From assembly GCA_938034385.1 (NCBI GenBank), contig CALHLC010000012.1, forward strand, positions 23,575 through 87,574: DNA of 64,000 nucleotides, in the 5' to 3' direction. Position numbers and translations under genes: made by a program. The number at the start of each line of letters is the position of its first letter. Position 1 is the first letter of the stretch. Source of the stretch: an uncultured Bacteriovoracaceae bacterium. Its GTDB lineage: Bacteria > Bdellovibrionota > Bacteriovoracia > Bacteriovoracales > Bacteriovoracaceae. The notes beneath the pieces are model-generated. The model ran no database searches. It saw only the letters and a program-made list of their open reading frames with translations, and was not told the origin of the DNA. Positions 42,949 through 51,386 of the stretch are shown one piece after another.

Positions 42949-43500
42949 TCTAAAGGTTATCGAGGGAAAAAAGGCGGTCCGTCTAAATCTGGACCAAGAG
43001 TCAATCACAGAATTATTGCTACAGAAGTTAGGCTTCTCGGAGACGATGGACATCAATTTGGTGTTGTCTCTATCTCTGAAGCCAGAAGAATAGCTGATGA
43101 TCAGGGCCTAGATTTAATTGAAATATCTCCAAATTCAAAACCACCAGTTGTAAAACTGATGGATTATGGAAAATATAAATATAAGCAACAAAAGCAGGCC
43201 AATGAGGCCAAGAAAAAACAAGTAACTGTTGCTGTTAAAGAAATCAAATTCAGACCTAATATCGATGTTCACGACCTAGATGTTAAGCTTAGAAAAGCTC
43301 AAGAGTTTCTAGACTCTGGAGATAAGATAAAGCTTCTCATGCAATTTAGAGGTCGAGAAATGGCCCATAAGCATATTGGAAAAGAGAAGTTTCAAAGTAT
43401 TATTGAGAGGATTCTTGAGATGGGTGCCGTAGTTGAGTCTAATCAAAAAATGATGGGTAATCGTATTATTGCTATGGTTGGTCCGTCTAAGAAAAAATAA
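42946..43500 (+). CDS. infC: Translation initiation factor IF-3 (AUU start)
   Basis: A 184-residue initiation factor that binds the 30S subunit and checks start-codon pairing. Read from the ATT at 42946, the N-terminal domain begins (Ile/Met)-Ser-Lys-Gly-Tyr-Arg-Gly-Lys-Lys and includes the family Arg-Val-Asn-His-Arg-Ile and Leu-Ile-Glu-Ile-Ser-Pro-Asn. The C-terminal domain has Lys-Glu-Ile-Lys-Phe-Arg-Pro and Phe-Arg-Gly-Arg-Glu-Met-Ala-His, and length is normal. An ATG at 43159 would lose the whole N-terminal domain. It is followed by an unrelated exported-protein gene before rpmI and rplT. Confidence 0.95.
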   Translation: MSKGYRGKKGGPSKSGPRVNHRIIATEVRLLGDDGHQFGVVSISEARRIADDQGLDLIEISPNSKPPVVKLMDYGKYKYKQQKQANEAKKKQVTVAVKEIKFRPNIDVHDLDVKLRKAQEFLDSGDKIKLLMQFRGREMAHKHIGKEKFQSIIERILEMGAVVESNQKMMGNRIIAMVGPSKKK

Positions 43501-43562
43501 CCGAGCTATTTCCTTGAGTTAAATTCTTCCTTTTTAAGCACTATATTAATCATTTTGCGATA

Positions 43563-45023
43563 ATGAAATCAGTGAGAAAGTTATTTTATATTTTAATGCT
43601 AATTTCATTCAGTCTGAGTTCTGGAGAGAAAGGAAAGTGTGATATCCACTTAGAAAAAATCAAAAAGGATTATGAAGATCACCTTTTTTCAAAATATATT
43701 TTTCAGGAGAATTTTTATAGCAAAATTAGAAATTCAAAGTTTTTTAGAAGGTTAAGGCAATCTTGGATAGAAAAACTGGTTAGTTTGAATGGGAATTCAT
43801 TTAAATATATATACTTAGACAAAGATCTTTCTTTTTTGGCAGATACATTTCAAGGAGTATCGTATAAGGCAGTCCAAGAGGTAGAGAACTTGAAGGCTAG
43901 GTTTATAAAGGAAGCTCCTAAGAGATATGAAGACTATAAAAAGTCCTCAGAAAATATTGATGAGTTGCTCATAAGGTATCAAAGTTTTAACACAGACTTA
44001 GATAATATATTTGAAAGAGTTGTAAATTTCAGATATCTGATTAGCCAAATTGATAATTTACCTAAGGATGTTACTTTTCCTTTTAAGTTGATGCACCCTG
44101 AATATAATACCATTGATGATAGTGTTAATGAAGTTCCTGAAATTTACTTTTCAAGAAAAGATTTATTGGCGAAAAGAAAATCATTAATAGAGAAGCTAAA
44201 AGAAAGAGAAAAGGGACTTAGTGAATTTTCACTTGAAGGTAGAGAAATTCTTCAATATAAGTTGAAAGAGAGGCTAGAGATTTACTTGCCCTACTTAGAG
44301 AATGTACTAGCTCGTCACCCTAACTTAATAGAGCTCGCAAAGCATAGGGATGAAATTGTAAAATTGTTGGATGATAAGTCTTTAACTGTAAATGAAATAG
44401 TTAAAAACTACATGGATAGACATGAGTTCTATGAAGAAATAAAATATTTTTTTCAAACGAAAGTAAAGACTCCAGATGATGTATTGGAAAAGATGGAGTT
44501 TCATTCTTTTGCCTCAGCTCCGACTACTGAGCTCTATATGCCGAAAATGAAAATAGTAGGACGAACAAAATTAATAGATTTTTTATTGAAGTATCGTTAT
44601 AAAGTTTTAGGAGTGGCTAGTTTAGTTACTACTATTCAATTAAAAGGAACGAGTCTTTTTAATACTTTTGGCGTGTATTATTGGGATACAGAGTGGAATA
44701 TTCACAGGTGCCTGAAAGATCATTTGGATAGTAGTAGAGTTGATGACTTTTATTCTTATAGTGAGAAAAAATATGAAATTTGCAAAGATCGTTTAATCCG
44801 TGAAAGGTTAACTCCTGAGGAGTATTTCGAATATACAGGAGTTAAGAGTAAAGCGAAGACAAATATTTTCTCTAGTACCTCAACTCCAGATCATGAAAAA
44901 CTTCTTAAACTTTTGAATTCAATTCAAAAAATAGAAAGTGCTTGGGAGTTCACGATGAAAAAACGTAAAGAAACAAAGGCCAAGTGGGAAGAGAGAGCAA
45001 AAGAATTTGCTGCAGAGAGTTAA
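43563..45023 (+). CDS. Exported coiled-coil protein of unknown function
   Basis: A 486-residue protein with a signal peptide (about 1-20, ending Ser-Leu-Ser-Ser-Gly) and a long helical body rich in Lys, Glu and Tyr, with likely coiled coil at about 120-300. Scattered cysteines (Cys-Asp near the start; Cys-Leu and Cys-Lys near 400) suggest a periplasmic location. It sits between infC and rpmI, which in most bacteria are adjacent. The ATG at 43563 lacks a strong ribosome site. I recognise no family. Confidence 0.65.
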   Translation: MKSVRKLFYILMLISFSLSSGEKGKCDIHLEKIKKDYEDHLFSKYIFQENFYSKIRNSKFFRRLRQSWIEKLVSLNGNSFKYIYLDKDLSFLADTFQGVSYKAVQEVENLKARFIKEAPKRYEDYKKSSENIDELLIRYQSFNTDLDNIFERVVNFRYLISQIDNLPKDVTFPFKLMHPEYNTIDDSVNEVPEIYFSRKDLLAKRKSLIEKLKEREKGLSEFSLEGREILQYKLKERLEIYLPYLENVLARHPNLIELAKHRDEIVKLLDDKSLTVNEIVKNYMDRHEFYEEIKYFFQTKVKTPDDVLEKMEFHSFASAPTTELYMPKMKIVGRTKLIDFLLKYRYKVLGVASLVTTIQLKGTSLFNTFGVYYWDTEWNIHRCLKDHLDSSRVDDFYSYSEKKYEICKDRLIRERLTPEEYFEYTGVKSKAKTNIFSSTSTPDHEKLLKLLNSIQKIESAWEFTMKKRKETKAKWEERAKEFAAES

Positions 45024-45103
45024 GTCTTCTGTCTCTTTGACAAATGGTCCCATAATTCATAAAAATATCAGACTAACTAATTAAGATTTCTAAGGATTTA
45101 GAT

Positions 45104-45301
45104 ATGCCAAAAATGAAGACAAAAAGATCAGCTGCGAAAAGATTTAAATTGACTGCTTCAGGTAAGATAAAAGTTAAAAGAGCTAATCTTAGACATATTC
45201 TAACGAAGAAATCGACTAGTTATAAAAGAAGCAAAAGAAAGGCGCTTTATTTAGCACCTGCTGATATGTCTAATGCACTTAAGTGTTTAGGTAAAAAATA
45301 A
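45104..45301 (+). CDS. rpmI: 50S ribosomal protein L35
   Basis: A 65-residue basic protein beginning [10 protein letters not shown], the L35 signature, with Arg-His-Ile-Leu-Thr-Lys-Lys near 30. Length is standard. AAGGAT lies 6-7 nt upstream of the ATG. It forms the infC-rpmI-rplT set, with rplT 77 nt downstream. Confidence 0.96.
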   Translation: MPKMKTKRSAAKRFKLTASGKIKVKRANLRHILTKKSTSYKRSKRKALYLAPADMSNALKCLGKK

Positions 45302-45321
45302 GTATTCAATAATAACTTTTA

Positions 45322-45360
45322 CTTGGGAAATAGATAAGCAGACTTAAATGTCTCTCCAAG
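45322..45360 (+). other. Possible stem-loop between rpmI and rplT
   Basis: CTTGG at 45322-45326 can pair with CCAAG at 45356-45360, and AGAC at 45340-45343 with GTCT at 45350-45353, giving an interrupted hairpin in the gap before rplT. L20 is known to bind its own mRNA in several bacteria. The fold here is weak and the link is a guess. Confidence 0.25.
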
Positions 45361-45378
45361 CTAAAGAAGGAGTAATAG

Positions 45379-45723
45379 ATGTCTAGAGTAAGAAGAGGTT
45401 TTAAGGCCCGAAGAAGAAGAAACAAGATTTTAAAATTAGCTAAAGGTTACAAGTTCGATAGAAGAACTAAATTCAGACATGCTGCTCAGACTGTTGAAAA
45501 AGCATTATATAATCAATATAAAACAAGACGAATTTTCAAAAGAGATATTAGAAAACTTTGGATAGTTCGTATCAATGCTGCAGCAAGAATTTGTGGAACG
45601 AATTATTCTAGAATCATGAATTCATTAAAGAAAAACAATATCAGCTTAAATAGAAAGATGCTTTCTGAAATTGCTGCTACTGATTTTGATGGATTTAAAG
45701 CATTAGCTAAATCACTAAACTAG
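45379..45723 (+). CDS. rplT: 50S ribosomal protein L20
   Basis: A 114-residue basic protein. The N-terminus Ser-Arg-Val-Arg-Arg-Gly with Lys-Leu-Ala-Lys-Gly-Tyr and Trp-Ile-Val-Arg-Ile-Asn-Ala-Ala are L20 hallmarks. An AAGGAG ribosome site lies 7 nt upstream. It binds 23S rRNA early in 50S assembly, and in many bacteria represses the infC operon. It ends 3 nt into the convergent MerR-like gene. Confidence 0.96.
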   Translation: MSRVRRGFKARRRRNKILKLAKGYKFDRRTKFRHAAQTVEKALYNQYKTRRIFKRDIRKLWIVRINAAARICGTNYSRIMNSLKKNNISLNRKMLSEIAATDFDGFKALAKSLN

Positions 45724-46370
45724 AGAACCTCTAGTTTCAGTTTAAATAAATGTATCGATTTTTTTGTATGAGTTAAGAGCTCTGAAGCTTTACTTAGTAA
45801 TTCTAACTTCTTCTCATTCATATTTTTTAACTTTTTTACTGCATGTTGCTGAGCTTCAGTTAAGGCAGCATTATTTTGTTTAATAATCTCTAGTCTGGTT
45901 TCAGTGCTAATTTCTGGTTCTACTGCTTTTAGTATAGGTCTACTCTCTGAGTCAGTACTAGGTGCAATTGATTGTTCTGTAGGTGAGTCTGTTTGTTCAC
46001 TTTTTACAAGTTCTAATGTTTCATATTCTCTCTCTTCTGGATATGAATCTAATTCAATTGTATTATCTTCAAAATCAGCTAGTTCAGTCTCCTCGACTTC
46101 TTCACTGATTGAGCTTGTTCCAAATAAATCAAATTCTTGAGAGATAAGGGACTTTGCTTTATAGAGAGATTGTTTCTCAACCATAAGAAGATGTTTCACT
46201 TTCTTGAGAATAGCGAGGTCACGTGGTGTATAAATTCTATTCCCATCATCAGAAATAAGTGGACCGAGTTCTTCAAACTCAGATTCCCAAAACCTTAGAA
46301 GGTAGGATTTGATACCAAGTATTCCAATAATTTCTTCTATTGAGTAATGAGATTGTGTCACTGAGTTCAT
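45720..46370 (-). CDS. MerR-family transcriptional regulator
   Basis: A 216-residue regulator. Residues about 8-75 form a MerR winged helix-turn-helix (Tyr-Ser-Ile-Glu-Glu-Ile-Ile-Gly then Leu-Arg-Phe-Trp-Glu-Ser-Glu-Phe). An acidic, Ser/Glu-rich linker of about 70 residues follows, then a basic helical C-terminus. The Leu-Arg-Phe-Trp-Glu phrase is typical of the MerR-like protein encoded next to ihfA in many proteobacteria. It overlaps ihfA by 4 nt and is co-transcribed; inducer and target are unknown. Confidence 0.85.
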   Translation of the reverse strand: MNSVTQSHYSIEEIIGILGIKSYLLRFWESEFEELGPLISDDGNRIYTPRDLAILKKVKHLLMVEKQSLYKAKSLISQEFDLFGTSSISEEVEETELADFEDNTIELDSYPEEREYETLELVKSEQTDSPTEQSIAPSTDSESRPILKAVEPEISTETRLEIIKQNNAALTEAQQHAVKKLKNMNEKKLELLSKASELLTHTKKSIHLFKLKLEVL

Positions 46371-46759
46371 TGATTCCCTTCTTGTTGATCTTGAAAAAAT
46401 TTAATTGATTTTGAGATGATGTCTTCTGGTGAGATTGAAGTATCTTCACTGCCATCTTCTTTAATTCTATTTTTATACTTGCTTGTTATATCTTCTTTTA
46501 ATAAATCAGAGGGCTTAAAAGTTAAAACTCTCTTTGATGGGATTTTCATTCTCTCACCTGTTTGGGGGTTTCTTCCCATTCGTTCGGCCTTATCTCTAAT
46601 TGTGAAATTTCCAAAACCAGAGATCTTAATTTTTTCACCTTTAGAAAGAGTATCTTTCATAATATTAAAAACAAGATCAATAATATGAGCGGATTCTTTT
46701 TTAGAAAAACCTAATTGAGATTGGAGTCTATCAATCAGATCAGTTTTACTTAAACTCAT
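46367..46759 (-). CDS. ihfA: Integration host factor / HU-family DNA-bending protein
   Basis: A 130-residue HU/IHF-fold protein. The first 92 residues match IHF-alpha: Thr-Lys/Ser-Lys-Thr-Asp-Leu start, Ile-Lys-Ile-Ser-Gly-Phe-Gly-Asn-Phe, and the arm motif Gly-Arg-Asn-Pro-Gln-Thr-Gly. The normal protein is about 99 aa; here a 35-residue polar, Glu/Ser-rich tail is added. GGAGGAAAT is an excellent ribosome site. It binds and bends DNA in the cytoplasm. Its placement beside rplT and a MerR gene echoes the usual pheST-ihfA neighbourhood, but in inverted orientation. Confidence 0.85.
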   Translation of the reverse strand: MSLSKTDLIDRLQSQLGFSKKESAHIIDLVFNIMKDTLSKGEKIKISGFGNFTIRDKAERMGRNPQTGERMKIPSKRVLTFKPSDLLKEDITSKYKNRIKEDGSEDTSISPEDIISKSIKFFQDQQEGNQ

Positions 46760-46809
46760 ATTTCCTCCGTGAAATTCACTAAATTACGCCACAAGAAAAG
46801 TTTAGCATC

Positions 46810-46843
46810 AAAAAAAAAGTTAATCTAGCAAGCCCAAGGGCTT
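46810..46843 (-). terminator. Possible terminator after the T2SS operon
   Basis: A 14-bp perfect palindrome, AAGCCCAAGGGCTT, lies at 46830-46843, just past the gspN stop. On the minus strand it is followed 11 nt later by nine T's (46818-46810). The distance from hairpin to T-run is longer than ideal, so this is tentative. Confidence 0.4.
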
Positions 46844-46853
46844 TACTCGGGTA

Positions 46854-47786
46854 CTAGCGCTTAGACATTTTTGGAGAGGAGAGTTTTCCATCGAGTTTTA
46901 ATTTATACTCACCTTTAGAATTTTTATATTGTGCTAAGAACATGTCGGCCATAGCAAATTCTTCTTTGACTTCTTCTCCAATGAAAAGATCAAGTTCCAG
47001 GTCAGCGTTTGAACTTGAGAAATTTGAGTAATTAGCCAGAATTTCTCCTTTAGCAAGGAGATATAGTGGAGATGAATCATCGTCTCCGAAGTTCACTTCT
47101 TCTACGAGAATTTTTGTATCTTTGCCTTGTGCTTTTACTTTCAGTCTTTGGAGATCCATATCAGGAAGAGCAAAACCAACAATAGCTTGCTTGGGGAGAT
47201 AAAAGTTTTTTGATTCTATATCAAGGTTAAAGGCCTTGAGCTTATTTTTCTTGATTTGAGCATTTAGGTTTACCTTTGCCATTCCCTCTAGAGAAAGATC
47301 AAAATTCGCTAATTTTTTTAGTAAAGCTGTAATTGTTGGAAGATCAATTTTTTGATCATCTATTTTAACCAAATGATCTTTACCATTTGAAGATGCCTTT
47401 ATAGTAAATTCTGTTTTATTCATTTTCAAACCTAAATTTGCTACGGCTCCTAGAGGAGAGAAATTAATACCTCCAAAGCCAAGACTTAGCTTCTCTAAAG
47501 GTAAAACTTGCTGATCTTTACTTATACACCCTGCTGGAACAGAAACTTTATCAAAATTTATTTTTGGCATAAATAGTGAAAAATTATAATCATTATAAGA
47601 AAGATTACATTTAGCTGAACTGTGAAGAGTGGAAGCTAGAATATGGTCTGAAATCTTCTTAAATGGAAGACTTAAAATTAATGATAATGAAAATAGGAAA
47701 GATAGAAATAATAAAAATTTAAAACCACCAAATGGCCATTTATAATCACTATCAATTGTTACATTGTGAGCTCTTACTTCTTCCAT
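46854..47786 (-). CDS. gspN: Type II secretion system protein GspN
   Basis: A 310-residue protein with one N-terminal membrane helix (about 25-43) and a long periplasmic beta-rich domain containing the lipid-transfer-like repeats seen in GspN. It includes Leu-Gly-Leu-Lys-Met-Asn-Lys-Thr and a later Gly-Lys-Leu-Ser-Ser-Pro. It is last in the gspC-N set, following gspM by 11 nt, with AAAGGA upstream of its ATG. GspN is an accessory inner-membrane component present in only some T2SS. Position strongly supports the call; sequence is divergent. Confidence 0.8.
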   Translation of the reverse strand: MEEVRAHNVTIDSDYKWPFGGFKFLLFLSFLFSLSLILSLPFKKISDHILASTLHSSAKCNLSYNDYNFSLFMPKINFDKVSVPAGCISKDQQVLPLEKLSLGFGGINFSPLGAVANLGLKMNKTEFTIKASSNGKDHLVKIDDQKIDLPTITALLKKLANFDLSLEGMAKVNLNAQIKKNKLKAFNLDIESKNFYLPKQAIVGFALPDMDLQRLKVKAQGKDTKILVEEVNFGDDDSSPLYLLAKGEILANYSNFSSSNADLELDLFIGEEVKEEFAMADMFLAQYKNSKGEYKLKLDGKLSSPKMSKR

Positions 47787-47797
47787 GCGTAATTCCT

Positions 47798-48403
47798 TTA
47801 CTTAGAAAAATGTACTATTTTAATTACACCACTTAATAAATCAGTCTCAGGATTTTTAGTGATCTTAGATCCTATAAATAACATCTTCTTTCTATTCACT
47901 AAATTTTCGATGAACTGAGCAAGGTTTCTATTATAAGCACCTTGGAATGTAATATTTGCTTGAACTTTTGATAAACCATCTGCTAATTCAACCATATCAA
48001 AATTTGTAATTTGAATTTTATTGCTCGGTAATTGTCCTGCCACAGATTTTACTTGGCTTAGAAGATCATTTTGATTATTAATCTTAGGGTTAGATAACAC
48101 CGGTTTTAATATGCTTAAAGTCTTACTTTTTATAGCAAGAAACTTTTCAGCTTCTTGAGCTACTTCTTCTCTTTTGGAGATATCAGACTTAATTGAACTA
48201 TTTTTTAAAAATAAGGCAAGAGTGATTGCTATAGGAATAAGGAAAAAAAGTGCACTTAATAAGAAATTAAAAAGGTCTCGACTATCGTGTTCAATGGAAG
48301 CATTAAAATCAGCCATCTTTTGATAGGTTGAATTTTTTTTAAAATCATCACATTTAGAAAAAATAAAACCATCTACTGATTTCATTGGGTTAAATAGACT
48401 CAT
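47798..48403 (-). CDS. gspM: Type II secretion system protein GspM-like
   Basis: A 201-residue protein with a cytoplasmic N-terminus, one membrane helix (about 48-68) and a periplasmic ferredoxin-like domain, the GspM plan. Start and gspL stop overlap (ATGA). GspM supports GspL in the inner-membrane platform. Sequence is poorly conserved in this family, so the call rests on topology and order. Confidence 0.75.
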   Translation of the reverse strand: MSLFNPMKSVDGFIFSKCDDFKKNSTYQKMADFNASIEHDSRDLFNFLLSALFFLIPIAITLALFLKNSSIKSDISKREEVAQEAEKFLAIKSKTLSILKPVLSNPKINNQNDLLSQVKSVAGQLPSNKIQITNFDMVELADGLSKVQANITFQGAYNRNLAQFIENLVNRKKMLFIGSKITKNPETDLLSGVIKIVHFSK

Positions 48404-50055
48404 ATTTGAAACCCCGCTGTTAATCTTCCTTGGTTTGGATTCGAGCTGGAGCTTCCAGCATCATATAGCCCTTTAGATTTTAAAAGAGCTTCAAGGCGAA
48501 GAATGTCGTTGCTTTCACATTCAGAAAAGGTTGCTTGGGCTTGACCATCATAATCATCGGAATATTCAGTGAGTTCACATTTTGTATTTACTTCTGCTAT
48601 TAGTTTAAATAATCCTTTTAAACCTTTAGCTTCAGTACTAGTTTTTATTTGTGAAATACCCTTATTATAATCTTTAATTTTATTTTGAATTCTTTTTAAA
48701 AGCTTTTCCGGTTTTTTTCTTATTCCAGATATTTCAGCTTTAGAAAAACCAAGTGCAGTATTTCCAAGAACAGCTTTAACACTTTTATTAACTTTCTTTT
48801 CTTGTTTAGTTAATTGAGAGGATTCAAATAAAAATCCAGCACAAAATAATAAACAAAGTATGGCTGTTCTTAATCCAACAAAGCTAATAGAGTGAACAGG
48901 GACATCTTCACTAGAAGTATTAGAATATTCTCCAGTCAAGAAGTTATTATTACCTGTTTTATTTAAATAAAAGCTCTTAAGTGCATTAATATTAGCAAAG
49001 CTTAAGTAATCAAATCTTTCTAAAGGAGTAGATTCAAAATTATTTTGATAATCTTGAAGGAAATCTACTGGCTTTTGAAATTGTTCTGATAAATAGTTTT
49101 CAATGTTTTTAACTTTAGCCGTTCCGCCACAAAGATAAATATTGCTAATATTGACTTGTTGATGGACTCTTAAAGCAAGTTCAGATCTTTTATAATCAGT
49201 TATAAATCCTTGAATACATCGAGTCATATTTTCAGAGAATTCTTTTTGCTTATCATCAACGTCATCTAATTGATTAGAAGTAAGAAAGAATGCATTTTGA
49301 TGCTTAAATTCAATGGCCTTATCTACGTCAACATCATATTCGGACATAATCATTTCATTGATATCTTCACCACCAAAAAAAGTAACACTATAACTTACTA
49401 GCTCTTTATTTTTAAAAAAGTAAGCAACCGACTTTGAATGACCAAGGTCAATAATTGCAAAAGGTTCTTTCGTTGGAAATTTATTTGACTTAGAAATGAA
49501 TTCATTCCAAGTAGAGACTTCAGTTGCCAGATAAGTAGGTAAGGCATTTTGATCTTTTAAATACTTATGAAAAAGTTCAAATGTTTTCTTATGAATATAA
49601 CTCGAAATACTTTTAAAGCCATTTTCTGATTTCTTAGTAGAGGTACTCAGATGTACATCGTTTAAGCTATAAGGCATGTCCTCTTCGAGCTGAAAAGGAA
49701 TCATAGCATCAGCTTTTTTTTTGCTTTTAACAGGAACTTCTAAAAATCGCGAACTACACAAATGAATAGGACATTGAAATAAAACTTTTGTATGTGGTGG
49801 AATGGCCTCTAAGTATTTTTTTACAGACTTAATTTGATATTTCAAATAAGGCATTTTTTCATAAAATTCTAACTCACCAGAACCTGAGTTTTTATTCTCA
49901 TCTTCTTGAGCTTTAATTTCTTGAATGTTTTCAATCATTCGATCTTGATCTAAAACAAATTCAAATTTATTAATGTGTTTAATTTTCTTTTTTTCTAATC
50001 TCGATTCTACAACTTTGGTAGAGTAAGATCCTAAATCTATAGTTACTATTAACAT
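48400..50055 (-). CDS. gspL: Type II secretion system protein GspL
   Basis: A 551-residue protein. The cytoplasmic actin-like domain starts Val-Thr-Ile-Asp-Leu-Gly-Ser-Tyr-Ser-Thr-Lys and includes Asp-Leu-Gly-His-Ser near 205 and a Tyr-Leu-Cys-Gly-Gly-Thr-Ala near 310, the PilM/GspL ATP-fold signature. One membrane helix near 385-402 and a periplasmic domain follow. GspL recruits the ATPase GspE to the inner membrane. It is longer than the typical 400 aa. Confidence 0.85.
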   Translation of the reverse strand: MLIVTIDLGSYSTKVVESRLEKKKIKHINKFEFVLDQDRMIENIQEIKAQEDENKNSGSGELEFYEKMPYLKYQIKSVKKYLEAIPPHTKVLFQCPIHLCSSRFLEVPVKSKKKADAMIPFQLEEDMPYSLNDVHLSTSTKKSENGFKSISSYIHKKTFELFHKYLKDQNALPTYLATEVSTWNEFISKSNKFPTKEPFAIIDLGHSKSVAYFFKNKELVSYSVTFFGGEDINEMIMSEYDVDVDKAIEFKHQNAFFLTSNQLDDVDDKQKEFSENMTRCIQGFITDYKRSELALRVHQQVNISNIYLCGGTAKVKNIENYLSEQFQKPVDFLQDYQNNFESTPLERFDYLSFANINALKSFYLNKTGNNNFLTGEYSNTSSEDVPVHSISFVGLRTAILCLLFCAGFLFESSQLTKQEKKVNKSVKAVLGNTALGFSKAEISGIRKKPEKLLKRIQNKIKDYNKGISQIKTSTEAKGLKGLFKLIAEVNTKCELTEYSDDYDGQAQATFSECESNDILRLEALLKSKGLYDAGSSSSNPNQGRLTAGFQI

Positions 50056-50078
50056 ATATAAAGGATATCAGATCTTTA

Positions 50079-51386
50079 TTAATTTACGAATATTTCTAAT
50101 ACCTTAGGTCTAGCATATTCGAAGGTTGGTTTCTTGGGAGTATTGGTCCTTGTTGTTGTAGTTGTTGTCGGAGTACTTGATGCTTTTTGTTTCTTTTCAA
50201 GCCTAGGTATGGCCACAATTGCATTAATTATATATTTGGCATTTTGAAACTCACCTGTAGCAACAATTTTAAAGAGTTCAGACTCTATCCCAAAAACAAT
50301 ACCCGCGCTTTTCAGTACAGTAATTCTGTCTTCAAATTCTCCTTCGACTGCCCACTGCTGATCTACAAAGTACCTTTTTAGTTCTTCTTCATTTTGAAAT
50401 TCTAGTTCTTCATTGGGATCATTTCTTCTTTTTAAGAATTCTTGAATATTTACTTCATCTATATCAGGAGCAAGAATTCTAATCCAAGCTGGAGAGATAG
50501 TATTTACATTGATTACCATTTTTCCATGAACTGTAATTTCATTTTTTATAAGGTCAACAAGTTCATCATTCCAAGCAGGAAGTAGACTCAGTTCTGAGAG
50601 GCTAGTCATGGGAGCATGTTTAGGAGTAATGCCAGCTTTTTCAAACTCAGATTGAACTTGAGTAGATAAAGGACCAATGTCTTCTCCTTCATCTAATAAG
50701 TAATATTTAATATTAGCAATTAGTTCATCAACATCTAGGCCACTATATTGACTTCTAAAATCTTCATCAGAGTCCATTTTTCCTTGAAGAGCATTGTCTA
50801 ATAATTCTTTAAACCTCGCCTCTAATTCTTTAAATTTATCTTTAGCAGGAGGATTTTGTGCATTTGGATTAGTTGATGAGGTTGTTGTTTGGCCTCTATA
50901 TCTACTCTTAAATAATTCATTATACTTGCTTGCTGAAGATAAAATTAAACTATTAACATTGATTTTATTCCCATAACTTTGTATGGTCGTATCCAACTTT
51001 CCTTCCATCATAAAATTTTCTTTAATCTCCTCCATGGCTTCTTTTTCTATTAAGCCTAAACCTTCAATAAGTTCGAGATTAAGTGGGATAGGCTGATTCC
51101 AAACCATATTGATTAATTCTGCGGGAGCCATTTGCTTCACATTAGGATTTTCTAACAAATAGTTTAAAATGCTTTGATAAATTTCTAATTGAATTAAAGC
51201 AAGATGTAATCCTGACTCAGCATTAAGTCTTGCTTGATACTTTCCTGTAGTATTAAAGGCCTTAATTTTATTAATCTGAGTTTCAAATTTAAAAGAGAAC
51301 ATTAATAGCGATAAAAGAGTAATGGTTGAAATAACCATTAACATTGCTACACCTTCATTGTTCATTTTCTTTTTATTTAAAATCAT
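50079..51386 (-). CDS. gspK: Type II secretion minor pseudopilin GspK
   Basis: A 435-residue large minor pseudopilin. A short leader with Asn-Glu-Gly-Val-Ala precedes the hydrophobic helix (Met-Leu-Met-Val-Ile-Ser); Glu at +5 is absent, as is usual in GspK. The globular part is large and helical, with Asn-Val-Asn-Thr-Ile-Ser typical of GspK. A Thr-rich linker lies near the C-terminus. It caps the pseudopilus tip with GspI and GspJ. The start overlaps gspJ by 14 nt. Confidence 0.88.
   Translation of the reverse strand: MILNKKKMNNEGVAMLMVISTITLLSLLMFSFKFETQINKIKAFNTTGKYQARLNAESGLHLALIQLEIYQSILNYLLENPNVKQMAPAELINMVWNQPIPLNLELIEGLGLIEKEAMEEIKENFMMEGKLDTTIQSYGNKINVNSLILSSASKYNELFKSRYRGQTTTSSTNPNAQNPPAKDKFKELEARFKELLDNALQGKMDSDEDFRSQYSGLDVDELIANIKYYLLDEGEDIGPLSTQVQSEFEKAGITPKHAPMTSLSELSLLPAWNDELVDLIKNEITVHGKMVINVNTISPAWIRILAPDIDEVNIQEFLKRRNDPNEELEFQNEEELKRYFVDQQWAVEGEFEDRITVLKSAGIVFGIESELFKIVATGEFQNAKYIINAIVAIPRLEKKQKASSTPTTTTTTRTNTPKKPTFEYARPKVLEIFVN

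Noticed and set aside
43159..43500. IF-3 starting at the ATG at 43159
   Set aside because: This would delete the N-terminal domain, whose codons are intact upstream to an AUU with an ideal ribosome site.
45904..46140. Plus-strand frame inside the MerR-like gene
   Set aside because: Serine-rich antisense shadow of the acidic linker, with no start signals.
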